A DNA stretch of 64,000 bases from Azolla caroliniana (GCA_043228905.1 JBHGNT010000004.1:23932001-23996000), one strand, 5' to 3'; shown: positions 11,755-24,747, counted from the first letter of the stretch. Program-made: numbers and translations. The notes: generated by a model from the letters alone, not told the origin.

Positions 11755-11890
11755 GAAAGCTCTCCGCGCAAGCTTCGAAACGAGCCAAAGAACAAAGCTA
11801 GAAAGCTCTCCGCGCAAGCTTCGAAACGAGCCAAAGAACAAAGGTCGAAAGCTCTCCGCGCAAGCTTCGAAACGAGCCAAAGAACAAAGG
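11755..11890. repeat. 46-bp tandem repeat, 3 copies
   Basis: Three near-identical units start at GAAAGCTCTCCGCGCAAGCT (11755, 11801, 11847). They lie between the LINE 5' end and ERG28, so they belong either to the LINE leader or to the ERG28 upstream region. Confidence 0.9.
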
Positions 11891-11963
11891 GAATGGACAC
11901 CGTAGCAAGAAGATACATCAAAAGTAGTGTTTTTCCTACTCCAACATCTCCCAACTTTGCGTT

Positions 11964-11964
11964 T

Positions 11965-12001
<37 letters not shown>
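11964..12001. repeat. (CT)n microsatellite in ERG28 leader/promoter
   Basis: A CT run 65-100 bp upstream of the ERG28 start codon, on the coding strand. Pyrimidine runs are common in plant core promoters and 5' UTRs. Confidence 0.85.
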
Positions 12002-12065
12002 GTGGGCCCAGAGCTGACATCTTGGCAGATCTCATAGATCTTGGTACTCTGGAGCAGGTTCCAGG

Positions 12066-12197
12066 ATGAATCCCCTCGGATGGTGGCTTTCGTTCGTGGG
12101 CTTGGTTCGCCTCAGCTCTGTGTGGTTTGGCTTTGTGGACATCTGGGCTCTGCGGATGGCTCTCTTCTCGCAGACACTTAGTAACTCATCTATCTAC

Positions 12198-12252
<55 letters not shown>

Positions 12253-13771
12253 CGGAAATCAAATGTTGTATCAACTTGGTCTTCAAAAGGCCAACGACAT
12301 GAATTGATCTTAGTTGGAATCGAAGAAGAAGTTACATCCCTGCAAATCTGATGTAATGTTTGAAAGGAAGAAAATATAGCTAGAAAAGACATTGTGCATA
12401 GAGATAGATGGATAGTCAGACTGACAGATTTTACTGTCATTATCATTCATCCTTGGACGTTCGTCCGATATGGCCCATGGGACCAGATTGCATAACATTC
12501 TTATTTTTGAAATTGAGTAATGACTCTCGATGTTCAATCATTTTGTGAATAAATAGAGTATAGAAAGCGATCCTTTTACATAATAAAATCTTTGTTGCCA
12601 AGGAGAGAATCGATGCTCGAGAACTCACCGCTAAAATATGTCATGGAAGATTTGAGAATCCCCACTGCCACTTTATTATTATTATTTATTATTATCTTTG
12701 ATTGAATTAATTGAATGTTTGTCTTCCCCATTGTGCTAATGGAGGCTAACTGGAAATGTACATTAGTTTCTACGGCTTTGTTTTTTTCATGCATATGAAG
12801 TGGCTTGTTCAAAATATGTTCACCATGGAGACTCTCAAGGAAACATTGGTAAAAAAGGGAGACAAGATTGTAGAAAACAAGGAAACATTTTCTTTTGCCA
12901 CACAAGATTGTAGAAAAGTAGAGCTTTTGTTTTCTGGAGTGGTTGTGTGGCCCCCTGTGTGCTTTGCACAGCAGTGATCTGGGTATTGGACATAATGTAA
13001 TACAATACCTTGTAAATCGGTGTATTGTACATAATCTAATTCAAATGCTTTTAAGAAAAAAGACATATAGATCAATTGATTATGATGTTTCTTGCAGTGA
13101 CTGAAATCCATGGGAGGACTTTCGGCACATGGACCCTTCTCACTTGTACACTATGCCTCTTATGTGCACAGAACCTCCACAACAAGCCTCTATATCTTGC
13201 AACGCTCTTATCATTTGTGTATGCCCTCGGTCACTTTGGAATGGAGTATCTCATTTTTCATACCATGTCAACGAAGAACGTTCTTACAGTGACATTCTTT
13301 GCTGGTACATACTTCCTCGAATTCTTATTTATATTCTATAACTTAGAAGGATCGGAATAAAGTAACTTACAGATAAAAAGAGTGGCACTTTGGGTTCGTA
13401 TTAGGAGGAAAACCATACTAGGGAAAGTAGATTGTTAAGAGCTGAGGGTAACTACAAAGACTATTTATGAAATGTTTTGTAATAGGATTGTTTGGAACAC
13501 ATGGAACTCGGTCTCCCTCTACCTTGACAGAACCATTTGAATGAAAGGAGTTGACTGATAATGTAACCAATGCGTAAACTGTGGAATGTGCTGTGAAAAG
13601 ATCGATTTAGCATTATGGGAATAGGTCTCTATCAGGCGAAAAATATTTTAATGCTTGTGGTGGTCAAGTGCTAACATGCATGCTCTTCATCATGTTACAG
13701 GTACGTCTATAATTTGGATGCTTCTACATTGGAGAAAAGTGGGGACTGAATATGATTCTAAACAGAAATGA
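12066..13771 (+). CDS. ERG28: ERG28-like sterol biosynthesis scaffold protein, 3 exons
   Basis: Exons are 12066-12180, 13098-13304 and 13701-13771 (393 nt, 130 residues), phases 1 and 1, with GTAACT...TTGCAG and GTACAT...TTACAG introns. The protein matches plant ERG28 almost end to end: NPLGWWLSFVGLVRLSSVW and WFGFVDIWALR in exon 1, EIHGRTFGTWTLLTCTLCL and NKPLYLATLLSFVYALGHF in exon 2, then FFAGTSIIWMLL across the second junction. ERG28 is a small ER membrane protein with about four hydrophobic segments. It tethers the sterol C-4 demethylation enzymes (SMO, C-4 decarboxylase, ketoreductase) to each other. The start is the family's usual N-terminus. If intron 2 were retained, the frame would end at 13360 with a divergent tail (TYFLEFLF...), so a retained-intron transcript is possible but unlikely to be the main product. 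Intron 1 holds a GA microsatellite at 12200-12249. Confidence 0.94.
12200..12249. repeat. (GA)n microsatellite in ERG28 intron 1
   Basis: About 25 GA units starting about 20 bp after the intron 1 donor; polymorphism is likely. Confidence 0.9.
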
Positions 13772-16479
13772 TCCTTCTCATCAAGTCCAGACAATCTCTA
13801 ATAATGCTCGATACGGCATGTTTTGCACACATGGGAGGTGGTTTCTGTAAGTGAAGCCATCATTCATCCTTTTTAGTTTTAGTCTTGTTTTCTCTGCTCT
13901 TCAAATCCCCAGCTAAATGTGTGTTGAAAAGTTTACCGATAAACAGAATCCCATGTCACCTTCATTTTCGGGGGGATTTAATTGCTAGATTTTAAGAAGT
14001 TTTCTATTTTTCTATCGCCAGTGTTTGGGTTAATAGTTGGATTTGTTGTTGAACTCCTACCAAACAATTTTTCAATTTAATATTAAGAAATTAGTTAGCT
14101 AATATATTAAGGGGTCTACTTTCCTACCATATAATGCAGTTAAAAACTTTGGATGGATTTGATTTCAATCTTTATGATTTGAATCCAGCAAGAATGTCAA
14201 AATGATAATGATGTTGTTTTATTTGAGGAAACCATGATACAGTGGTGTTATTGGTGAGTTATCAGGATAAATAATCTTTACCCACCAGATGCACCTTATG
14301 TGGCATGTTGAATTTGTCGAGTACTATGAGCTTGAATTTCTCCTATCACTCCCTATTATATACACTATATTTAATTTTGCTTTGTAAGAAACCATATCTG
14401 CACAGTTTTCTTGCATTTTGTTTGTCACATAGTAAAATTGGTAATTTGCATCATGGTTTGTATTGTGATGCTATTTGAATGATAAATATATCCATGTGAG
14501 ACATCCACATGTGATGTAGAGTTCTCGCTTCCCGAACACCTTTATCCAGGCGTATCACTTGAAGGGATCACGGAAGCCGTCATGAAGGCTCAATCCTCCT
14601 CAACGAAGCTTTGTAAGACCCTTCAAGTGTCAATCTTGTACGAACTTTGGAATTTGCAAAGGTAAAGCCAAAAGCTTAGGCTTTCAAGGGTGGAAACATG
14701 CCAAAATTGTGCCAAATAGGATTCGACCTTTTCTACCTAACTGATCGTCAGTTGTGAACACTCTATTCTTTTTCAAAAAAAATTCTCAAATAAAAGCACA
14801 TTGCTTTGTGAGCTGGGGCATGGGCCTTTTGGTATATCACCATAAAAGCGGCTACCAAACTTGATCTGAACAATGAAATTATTTGGTGTGTTTGATATTA
14901 TTTAAGTAAAATATTTTTGGCAAGGAAATGGCAAAGAACATAATATAGCGTACAAGAACCAACACCAACCTCATGATTTTGAGATGAGTGTTTGTATCCG
15001 TACATCCATAACCAATCATGTCTTCTCATCTTAATTCTCTATCTCAATGTAAATTTCTCTGTGTGTTTGTCAAGGCAAGCCATCTCTATTAGTCTTGCAA
15101 GGTTAAACCTCAAGAATTAGGTTGAACTTCTTCATCTATTGGCACTACAATTTACTCAAAGTATTTTGAGGGTTACAAAAGAAGCCCCTATAATTGAAAG
15201 TCTAGATTACCTTCCAACTTTTTTTTCCCCCATGCCAATATCTCTTAAAATTTAGATCCAAACCATGTCTTTCATGTGGGTTATGTTACTCCACCTTTGA
15301 ATTAGTTGCATGACATTGAACATGAAGAAGCTCTCATGAGGCCAAATATTTTGCACTTATGGGTATTATTCTAACAAATTATATAATATATGAATTCATC
15401 ACTCTTATAACAAGCTCTACCATAGCACATGCATTAACTCTCATGTTTGTTCGCTTACATTATAAAGGTTATTTTGGGGAAATGGGACTATGTCAATGTC
15501 GTAACGCTAATTTCTTGTTGAGCAAATTAATGATCAACATAAGATTATGAAGGATTTGTTTTTAATGAATATGACCATTGACAGCAAGTGCATTACTCAA
15601 GACTTACATCCTTTGTTGGTAAGCGGTTTTATATTACTTTAAACAAAAAAAAAAAGAGTAAGATAACCTCATACACCTATAACCTATAATTTGTTGAAAG
15701 CAATGCTTTCACATTGTTCTTGAGAACATAATGTGTTTTCTTAGTGTGCATTCAGAATAAGTTAGCTTGATATCGACCATTCTCTTCTGGATATAGATAT
15801 GGTTGACCAAATATTTGACATATTTTATTAATGTGATTGTCATCTTCATGGGGAATATTGTTTTATCATGGCAATACTTGGATGGTGCTACACCTTGTCA
15901 ATAAGAGAAATTATTTAAATTAGTTTCTCTTATTTTGATTGGTTTAGCCACAAGTTTCTAGTGTTTTTGGCATAAGTTCAAAACCCTTCTTCCGATTGAT
16001 GTAATTCCAATGGCTAATAGAGAATTTCCAGGGATGCCTTTTTCAATCAGGATAGTCCAAGTCCTAGAAAGACTCCTCAACGAGTGGAGGCTCTTGAATT
16101 TGCAAATTGGAATAACTACTTATCAATAGGCAACTCTTCATGGTTTTGCAGCTTGCAAGCTACTACCCCAATACTCTTCCACACAAAATACAAACTATTG
16201 TAGTAACACCAAACATTCTTTTATTTATGTTTTACACAAAAGGGGTATTTTGCTCACTTTGAAATGTTGGGGGTATAGGCTAGTAAATATCCAAAGAGAG
16301 TTATGCTAATCAAATGAAGACATACAACTGGTAATTCAAGTGGCCAAAACTCTTGCATAGAAGGATATGTCCTCCACCTTTATCTAGTACATATATATGC
16401 TAGAAGCCATAGATATATATGCTAGTACATATATACTAAGTTGAAGCCAAAAACAATATTGGACTAGAAAAGAAAAAAA
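13772..16479. other. Intergenic, no gene recognised
   Basis: AT-rich sequence with only short open frames. I see no conserved coding, LTR ends or structured RNA. The 3' UTR of ERG28 must lie in its first few hundred bases. Confidence 0.5.
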
Positions 16480-17510
16480 TGACTCTTTATTATAACAAGA
16501 ATAACAAGAATAACAAGAAGTACAATTGCAATTTTGAACATATTAGCCAAAGATTGTGTTAAACCAAAATGATATGACAACCTATGAACTTCCTTAGCTA
16601 TATAGTCTTCCTCTTCTAATGTCTATGGATGCTCACCACTATCCTTAATCCAAGGGCACATGTCTTGCCATCTCTCTATCATGCCTAGCTATGATATGAG
16701 GTGGTGTGATAACTATCACATTGAACGATAGAATAATGTGGAAAGTTATACTCTATGTGAAATGTAATAATGATTATCAACGTATATCGAGGTGTTTATG
16801 GGTTCAAGTTTCCCTAAGAATGTATGAAATTTTGTATTATTATGATACCATCCCCCTCCTTTGATCACAAGTCACAATGCAAGAATTGGAACGTTTCTTA
16901 TTAGAATATTAACAATGAAAATTTTCTACAAGAGCTTGGGCATTAGCATGATTCTCTACAAGTTCCAAAGACTAATTGCTAGGTGTATGACCTAACCAAA
17001 CCACTAATAAAGGTGGTCATGCATGACCTTGGAGTCCAAAATGTCTTTAACATCATAATCCAGTCCATCAACAAATTGAATCAAAGGTGGTGGATGATTA
17101 GTGTGATATGGAATGGAGCTAGAAGCACAAGGTTCTAAAAGTGAAACATGAAACACTTTATGAAGATGCATATATGAAGGGGGATGTAGATGAAATGCAA
17201 TGTCATTGTCATTGTTTGAGTGAGATACAACAAATGAACTATCACATTGCATCTCAACAAACCTTGATCCTCAATTTGAAACTTCGGTATTTCTTCAAAA
17301 TTAGACACAATCTTCAATGGAAAACTAAAGTTTTTTGGTGAGGAATCAAGGTGATGATAATTTCTAGCAAACTTGAGTATTGTGTGAGCGCTATGTAATT
17401 GGTGAGAAAGCTTGCCTTGATTTGTGTATTTAGTTTGGTTGTCGCTTTGCAAACAATAGTACAAAGAGTTACAAGAAATCTATTAGCTTGGACCAATGAT
17501 TTCAAATTTT
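16480..17510 (-). mobile_element. Degenerate gypsy 3' end (integrase C-terminus, polypurine tract, LTR start)
   Basis: On the minus strand 17252-17004 encodes HKVFHVSLLEPC followed by a chromodomain-like start (FVDGLDYDVKDILDSK). This is the same layout as the gypsy fragment at 7.4-7.7 kb but heavily decayed. Downstream on that strand a purine run (AAAGGAGGGGGA, about 16850-16862) is followed by TGGTATCATAATAATAC, a likely LTR start, and a further GGTTCAAG block similar to the other gypsy LTRs. The far LTR end is not clear; 16480 is a guess. Confidence 0.6.
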
Positions 17511-17814
17511 TGAGATGGGAGACATTCAAGCAATCATCATTTTCAAAATAATATTATAATAAATTTGTTGCCTTCTTACTTGTGCATAGAGGTAATGTGA
17601 GTCGTGACATCTTAGTGAATTAATCCATTATTGTCAGAATGAAATCAAAACCTTTGGAAAACAATGGATTTCCATATACTTTTTGGAACCAACAATATCT
17701 AGAACAACCCATGACTAACACCAAATATATATATCATGTGCAAACATAATCCTCAATAAAATTATAAATATGTCTAAATGAATCTAAAAGTCACCCCAAT
17801 ATGTCTAAATGTGG

Positions 17815-18105
17815 TTGTTCTATGGGGAAGCAAGAAACAAAATAGTGTGGCATTATCAACAACAAATGCAAAACAGAGGCAAAATATATGGCATTAGCAT
17901 ATGGCGTCAAAAAAACTTTTGGGCATCCAACTTGATCAATAAATTAGGTCTATATATTAATAAACCCATTCCAACACTCAATGATAATCGAGCTGCAGTG
18001 TTTATGGCCACACATTCAAGAAGTACAAAGTGTGCTAAGCATACTTTACTCAACCATCGGATACACATAAATTTACAAAATGTAGGGACATATTGGGCTT
18101 GAGCT
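17815..18105 (+). pseudogene. Ty1/copia RNase H fragment
   Basis: A plus-strand frame resembling the copia RNase H region, including GLYINKPIPTLNDNRAA and HSRSTKCAKH, where the usual copia text is an SK-x-KHIDI type motif. The frame is shifted and lacks the upstream catalytic residues. It is a remnant about 0.3 kb long with no detectable LTR. Confidence 0.7.
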
Positions 18106-18229
18106 CTCACAACATGCTTGAGCATCCTCCATGTGGGGGGATTGAAGTACCATTTGCGCCGTGGAGGATGTGTCACCTGCCTCACGTAGCTCCCACAATT
18201 AGGGGTTGCAATCTCACTTTCTACATCCT

Positions 18230-19080
18230 CTCCTTCCTAAATCATCACCTTCAACTACTTTTCTATCCCTTCTTTTGTAATTATCAGCAATCTTCTTAGC
18301 ACACCCACGTGCAATGTGCCTCTTTTCTTGGCAATAATGACATACCAGTTGAGATGGATCCATTAGTCGAAAGGCACCTCCATTTCCTTCCCATCCTTTT
18401 TGCGAAGTTCTCTGAAATTTGTCATGCCAATTCTTAATATGATCATGTCTCTTACCTAGATGTAATCGGAGGGCATGTTCAGTGATAGAACCCTCTTTTT
18501 AGTGTAAACTTTGTTGTTGCTCCTCTTGTTCTAATACTGCCATAAGTTTGTCACTTTCTTGAACCACATCTGAACCATGCATTGAAAAAACCACAAGATG
18601 CCCGCCCATACGAACTAGGCAAGCTGTTAAGTAAAATATATGTTTCCTCATCCTTGGGAAGTGTATGGCCAATCACTTGACGTCGAGACACAATATTTCT
18701 AAGTTTTTGAGAATGTTCACAAACTTTATCTCTTGGCTTCATTTTTTTTGCTAGGAATTCTCTTTCGAGTCGGATGACGTTTGCTATTGTGCTTGATTCA
18801 TTCAACTTCATCAATGTATCCCATGCCTCCTTAGATGTTTTGGTGTGTCTTTAGCTTGTCCAACCCCTAAGTTAGAGTCCAATGAGTGCATATGCCTTCT
18901 TCTTTGTTTTGGTGTAGGCTTCTATATCTTCTTTTTCTTTTGTCGGTGTCACTTCCTCCCCTTTCACTATGTATCTTGAAGAGTCCCTTATCATCCAGTA
19001 GTATCTCCATCCTCCATTTCTACAATGGGAAATTATCACCTCTGAACTTGTCAATAATACAATCTTTGAGGTTTGTCATC
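18230..19080 (-). pseudogene. Ty1/copia gag (UBN2-type) remnant
   Basis: The minus strand starts near 19079 with MTNLKDCIIDKFRGDN. It continues through a gag_polypeptide region with LMKLNESSTIANVIRLERE-like text (18814-18680) and reaches a CCHC knuckle CHYCQEKRHIARGC (about 18346-18300). Stops and frameshifts interrupt it. Its opposite orientation to the RNase H piece at 17.8-18.1 kb suggests two different insertions or an inversion. Confidence 0.75.
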
Positions 19081-19589
19081 TCAAGCTTCAAATATTATGG
19101 ATGCTATAAATAATGGGTTACTAATGGAGGGCTATAAGTGATGGATTACAAAATTTAGCAAATGGTGCTTCGATCTGGTTGTGCCATTTGAGATATATTT
19201 AGAGAGAGGAGCAAAGTTTATATATAAGCTTACCATAGAAAATCTGAACAAGAAGTCCATCACGTGTGACCCGCAGGGAAGTCTTTTTCTACATCTTCTT
19301 ATCCGACTCCTTCCCAGAAAAGAAACGGTTGAAAAGAGGGACAATCAGTGGAAGCACTTGAGAAGTCCTGCAAAAAAGGAAAGAAACGGTCGACATCTCA
19401 TTCATGATTATAAGAAAAAAGAAGAAGAAGAAGAAGCAGAAGAAGCTGATGATGAAGAAAACAGACGCACGTAACCCTAATTTGTTGCTTCGCTGAAGAC
19501 TGAAGTCTTCTTCGTTGTGTTCTTTCTTCCCCTGTTTTCGTTTAGGTGTTCGAAATTCAAATTTTCGATAGAAATGGAATTCCTTCTCC

Positions 19590-19815
19590 ATAAATTATAC
19601 TCGAATGCATTGGGAAACATTCTTTTTCATACGAATGCGTATGTTATCAAAACATTCTTCTTTTTACACTTTTTACCTTCATTTTCTTACCTAATACATA
19701 ATAAATAATAATGAATACAAAAAGTATGATAAATACCATACTTCGAGGGTGTTTAGCGTACGCGAATGGTTTAAAAGTTCGAGAATGCGAATGAACGTAT
19801 GGTTCATACTATGCA
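19590..19815. repeat. Dispersed AT-rich repeat, copy A
   Basis: Shares an ordered set of words with copies at 22.8-23.0 and 26.1-26.35 kb: AAACATTCTT, CATAATAAAT, AAAAGTATG, the GAGGGTGTTTA block, a CGAATG pair and CGTATGGTTCATA. It is the most diverged of the three. No coding frame; MITE-like. Confidence 0.65.
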
Positions 19816-20039
19816 TAATATCATCAATGCGAAGCCACCAAGGATCGAACCTGCGACCTCTTGGCTCACCGAACTAAGCCTTGCCTTGATCAAACCAAAA
19901 AGAAGCTTAATAGGTGCCAAATTTGGAAAGTTGGCTAAAAACGAACTCTGCCCCCCCCCAAAGACAAGGAACAATAAGGACCTTCCCATGACTAAAAAAA
20001 CATGTCTATCATAGCCAATCGATCCTATCATCAAAGCAA

Positions 20040-22800
20040 ACCATAAACTCTATTATCAAACGCAAAGTAGCCCGAAGCTCTCGAGATCGCAGAGAACTCT
20101 TGAGAGAGTGCCCAACACATAGAGCAACGAAGAAACCTCGGTTCTAGGAACACATGTTTCCCTAGCGAGGAACTTGTATTGAGCAAGGCTCAAGGCAAAG
20201 AAATAGATTTGAAACCGAGAATTGAATCCATCTGTATGACAGCCTTTGTCGATAGAGTAATCACCGGATGGTACAAAATACACATGTCATCATAACAGGA
20301 GTGAAAACCCAAATTAGTAGCCAACACAACCATGACCGAATCATATACATTGTATTACAACTACATCATTATGGCTTTTCTTGTTAAAATTGTCTCGTTG
20401 ATGACTAGTTTAATTTATTGCCACATCGTGGGATGTTTATTTATTTGAGTCATGAATGTATATCAATGGCCAACTGTATGTCTAGGCTTTGGAAACCCTT
20501 TCGCAAACATAACTAGTGCCTAGAAAACATTATAAATATCTCGATCAAAGACAACGCTCTCACTTTTTAAGTAAACAAGATACTTTATTGTAAGGTACAT
20601 TTGCCAAATCATCAATGATTCTTTATTTAACTCCTATGAATAAGAATATTTCACTAAGCCAAACCTCTTTCAAGTTCTTAAGTTAAGTCCTCAACATATT
20701 TTACTAGGCTAGAGCAACTCTAGTAGTGATTATCTTCTTGAATGTGATCACAAAAATATCAATTCCTTTCCAATTGAATCAATCGTGAAGTAAAGTCTAT
20801 TGAACTACTCAATGACTCAAGACACTACGATGAAACTTTCACCCTAATTGTCATAGTAAAACTTTCAATATCCTAATAAAAGGTTATTTCTTCCTTAGGC
20901 GTTCTTCATGAGAACCACCTCGAGCCTAGTTTGTGGGGATGTAACCATCATGATCTACACTTTTGTTTACAAGACGATCTAGAGTTGGCATCAATTGCTT
21001 TCAAGCTACTTATGTGCACACTAGGTACCAAACCAACTCTAATCCTGCTCCATGACTTAATCATACATGCAAAACAAAACTTTATATTTAACCATGAAGA
21101 GACTCCACCAATTTTGACATGCTCAATAGAAAAACAAAGAGACACAAACTCGATATAGCTTCCACTAGTCCACTTAATGCGATTACAAGTTACTAAGGAT
21201 ACAAAGAGCAACCCTTTTACTAAAATTTAGAGAAAGGACTAAGGAAAGAGAAACGCTTAAACTTTGACTTTAGAGACTTTTATCAAATGAGGAAGAACCC
21301 CTATGTCAAAAGTTTTATAAATTCACCTTTTTTGTTCTTCCTTTTTTAACTAAATTGCAAAGATGTATCTTTACACTTGTGAGGGTAGAAATATTTACAG
21401 ATATTGCCTTTATACCCCATTACAATGTTAGGCTCTCTCACAATTGCCTTCTATAACGAGCTTTCATTGTGTCATGGACCATATTTATTGGATGTAGATG
21501 TCTGATGGATACTTAACAAGTTACACTATTACTGTTTTGTGGCCTCCGCCTTTCTAATTACAATATATTACTAGCTCATCTACATGATGATAGCATTATT
21601 GTAGAACCATGCCATAGAAACATTATTGATAACATAAAGCATAGTCCAAAGCAAATGATCATTGTCTTTGTGTCCAAAGTGGTTGGGTCATTGTGTGTTG
21701 TCTTGTGGACAAGCTTGAGATTGTGGCATAGGTCCAACATGCAAGGGTGTGCATGGATTTCATCATTGTCATTTTCGTTGAGCGAGTCACGAAGGGACTC
21801 GTAAATATGATCATCTACAAAGAAACTAATGAGGGAAGATAGTTGGTAAGAGGCAAAAACACAAGGCACAAGAAAGCAATTGGGCACGGAAGTAGGAGCT
21901 CTATGTGCCCAAAGGACCATGATTCATGATGGGTTGTATATTTACCAAAGCCAAATGAGATGCCTCACCTAATATTTACTTTTTTGCATGTGGAATCTTG
22001 ACGCAAGCCTTTGACACTTCACAATAATGATTCCTTTTTGTTTGTGGAGAGGTTGTCTTGGTCTTTCCCAAGTGGTTAACTATCTAACATTTTACTTGTA
22101 AGGTTTAAGTTTTATCTTCCATTGTATGTAAATTGGTGGTAAACATTTAAATGCTTATAACTCGTTTCAAGTTTAAGTTGATGGGAATTGGTGTTAAATA
22201 TAGTATTATGGAAAATTTCAAGTATATCCCTCATACATATTGGGGGTAATTCAAAAGTACCACAAATTGTTTGAGAACATCACTTAACATATTATCTTTT
22301 AGTTAACAAATATATATGATTTGCACTTGGTTAGAGAATTGCTTTGGTTTTTTATGCTATTTATTGCATTATTTTAGCTAATTATGCATGGGCCTTTCTA
22401 ATGTTAACTATCGTGTTATTTCAATTATTTGTCGTGTTGTGCTTTATTGCTAATCATGTTGATGATGATGCTGGCCTTTTCCGATATTGGCCCAAACATG
22501 TGTTTTATGTTTGAATATAGCTTAGGTTTTACACAGCCATTTGTCCACAATTGTTTCCATACAGGATATACTTGATGTTTTCATAAGCTTCGATAGGCTA
22601 GACATTCAAAATAAAAGGAAAAGGAACTTGCAAGAACAAAAGTAATGCTTTGGCAAAAGTCTTTCACCGGCCAATTTAATGCGTGAAAAGGCATCACACA
22701 TGATTGAAGAAATTTATGTACCCTTTGATGGATACAGAAAAGAAGAAGAAGAGGAAACATGACAACCCACACTAGAATGTTTCGACCATAGTACATGAAA
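20040..22800. other. Intergenic, no gene recognised
   Basis: AT-rich; the longest open frame is 114 codons on the minus strand at 21.6-21.9 kb and shows no family resemblance. Nothing structured seen. Confidence 0.45.
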
Positions 22801-22805
22801 TTCAT

Positions 22806-23035
22806 GTTCGTCTAGCATAACATTCGTTTTCCTACATTGGAAAACGAATGCGAATGTTTGAATTATTCAAACATTCTTGTGTTTTTTTTTGTTTTCCCCC
22901 CTTTTTTAGGTTTATTTACCTCATAATAAATAGTTAATCCAAAAGTATGGTATTTACCATCCTTTGAGGGTGTTTACTATACTCGAATGATTGAAGCATT
23001 CACGAATGCGAATGTACGTATGGTTCATAATATGG
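22806..23035. repeat. Dispersed AT-rich repeat, copy B
   Basis: Begins GTTCGTCTAGCATAACATTC. It contains short internal palindromes (ATTCGTTTTCC...GGAAAACGAAT, and TTTGAATTATTCAAA) and ends near ACGTATGGTTCATAATATGG. It is close to copy C in NHX intron 1. Terminal inverted repeats are weak at best. Confidence 0.75.
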
Positions 23036-24070
23036 TTTTGACTATTTATTTTTATAGCTCAATATGTAAACAAGCATGCAAAATAACTATCCTTTGTTTT
23101 GATCTATGCTCGACTTTGTTTTTTCTCATCTCCCTTACACACAACACATTGAACACATGGATAAACATTATATATACATGTGTATGCAATGCAAGTGCAT
23201 GTTGTGTTTTTGGAAGCCCATATATTGCGCAAATCAAGCTTTTTGGGTTTTCTACAATGGTGCCATACTTAGAACAAGAGAGATCATTCTAAAAAGCATT
23301 AATAGGGCATTTAGGGTTTATGTTCCAAGTACGTATGTTCCGACAAATGTGCCCCACCCCATGGTCATTCTAAGGAGCATTAACAAATTGACAATTCACA
23401 TACATATATAATAAAGTGAAACTAAATATCTCGATACATTTTCCTTTCCTATTAGACTTGCATACCCTAAAGAACGTGGGAGGAGAATTGAATGCCATTT
23501 ATTGCTTGTGTTTCATAATTCTAGTTTCAGCTTAGTTGTGGGACGTGGATCAAATGCTTCCCAATAAAATTGTATCTAGTTTTTAAGGTCTACCACCTTT
23601 TGAAACAAGGATAAGGAAGCAATTGGCCTTCAAAAGGGAAGGATTCGAAACCCATTGAATATCTGTGATGAACACTATTTTTAAGCATATACAACCCGAT
23701 CTTTTTATGGGGATATCACGATAACAAATTACGTTAAACGAAAAGGGGTCAAAATGTTATTTGTAAAAGGTGGTTGATTGTCATAAAGTTTTAACCTTTA
23801 CGAGAAAGGAGCGGATGACATAAGATAAGGATGAAATCACGAGAATGAGTTAAGTGAGGGTGTTAACAGTTATTGAAGAAGGGGGATACAAACATTTTCT
23901 ATGTTAAGGGGAACGTCGAAGCAGTACACTAGTGATTAAAAACTCAGGTACTCCAAAAGCTATCGTAGCTGGTTAAGGAGCAAGTGCTCAACAATGGACT
24001 ACACATTTATGTGAATGGTTACGAGCGAAGCGAGTTTAGTAAATTGCATGAAGCTCGATATGATGAGAAA
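23036..24070. other. Intergenic, no gene recognised
   Basis: AT-rich with short frames only; no recognised element ends. Confidence 0.45.
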
Positions 24071-24412
24071 GGAGAGTACCATCCGTCCATTCGTCCATCC
24101 GTTTGTCTGTCTGTCCATCCATCTGTCTGTCCGCCTGCCCGCCCGTCCATTTGCCCACCTACCCATCCATCCATCCATCCGTACCATCCGTTTAGGAGAG
24201 TACCATCCGTCCATCCGTTTGTCTGTCAGTCCATCCATCTATCCGTCCGCCTGCCCGCCCGTCCATTTGCCCACCTACCCATCCATCCATCCGTTCGTCC
24301 ATCCATTTGTCCATCCATCCGCTCACTTGCCCGTCCATTCGTCCACCTACGTGTCCATCCGTCCGTCCATCCATCTGTCCGTCCGCCCGTCCATACATTC
24401 GCCTGCCCGCCT
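24071..24412. repeat. CCAT/CCGT-based satellite with about 125-bp higher-order unit
   Basis: Built from four-base words CCAT, CCGT, CTGT and CCGC. A larger block beginning GAGAGTACCATCCGTCCAT is repeated at about 24071 and 24196, followed by a diverged third block. All three plus-strand frames stay open because a tetranucleotide repeat without stops repeats every 12 bases; the His-Pro-Ser-rich translations are not evidence of a gene. Confidence 0.88.
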
Positions 24413-24701
24413 CCTAGGGTTAGGGGTTTCCGGTCCCGATAAGGTTTCCGAGGGGGCAGAGTGAATAAAAATAGAGGTCACATGGAGAAAACATAGGCAC
24501 ACGGATCGAATCCTGACAAAGCCATGATCCCATCGATTTCCTGTAAAAGAGCAAGTACCTCCTCCCTTTTTGGCTCTTCTGTTTACTGCTCGCTCGGCGC
24601 CACGATCTCTCCGTTCTTTTTTGTCTCAATCTCTAAAGCTTTTATAGATGTATATATATATATAGAGAGAGCTTGCTTTGGGGTGAGACTCTTTGTACCT
24701 T

Positions 24702-24712
24702 CTTCTTCTTCT

Positions 24713-24747
<35 letters not shown>

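Noticed and set aside
11924-11954. Walker A-like GDVGVGKT in a 135-codon minus-strand frame upstream of ERG28
   Set aside because: The frame is built from a CT microsatellite and the 46-bp tandem repeat, with no Walker B or NTPase context; the motif is most likely chance.
13305-13360. Taking ERG28 to end at 13360 in exon 2
   Set aside because: A GTACAT donor after FFAG and an exon at 13701-13771 restore the family C-terminus (GTSIIWMLL), so the 13360 stop is intronic.
19840-19895. Possible tRNA or SINE: antisense B-box GGTTCGATCC
   Set aside because: The nearest A-box-like word is only about 13 bp away and mismatched; no cloverleaf can be drawn.
23984-24464. Two 150-codon plus-strand frames rich in His, Pro and Ser
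   Set aside because: They are translations of a tetranucleotide satellite that stays open in several frames; no real gene signature.
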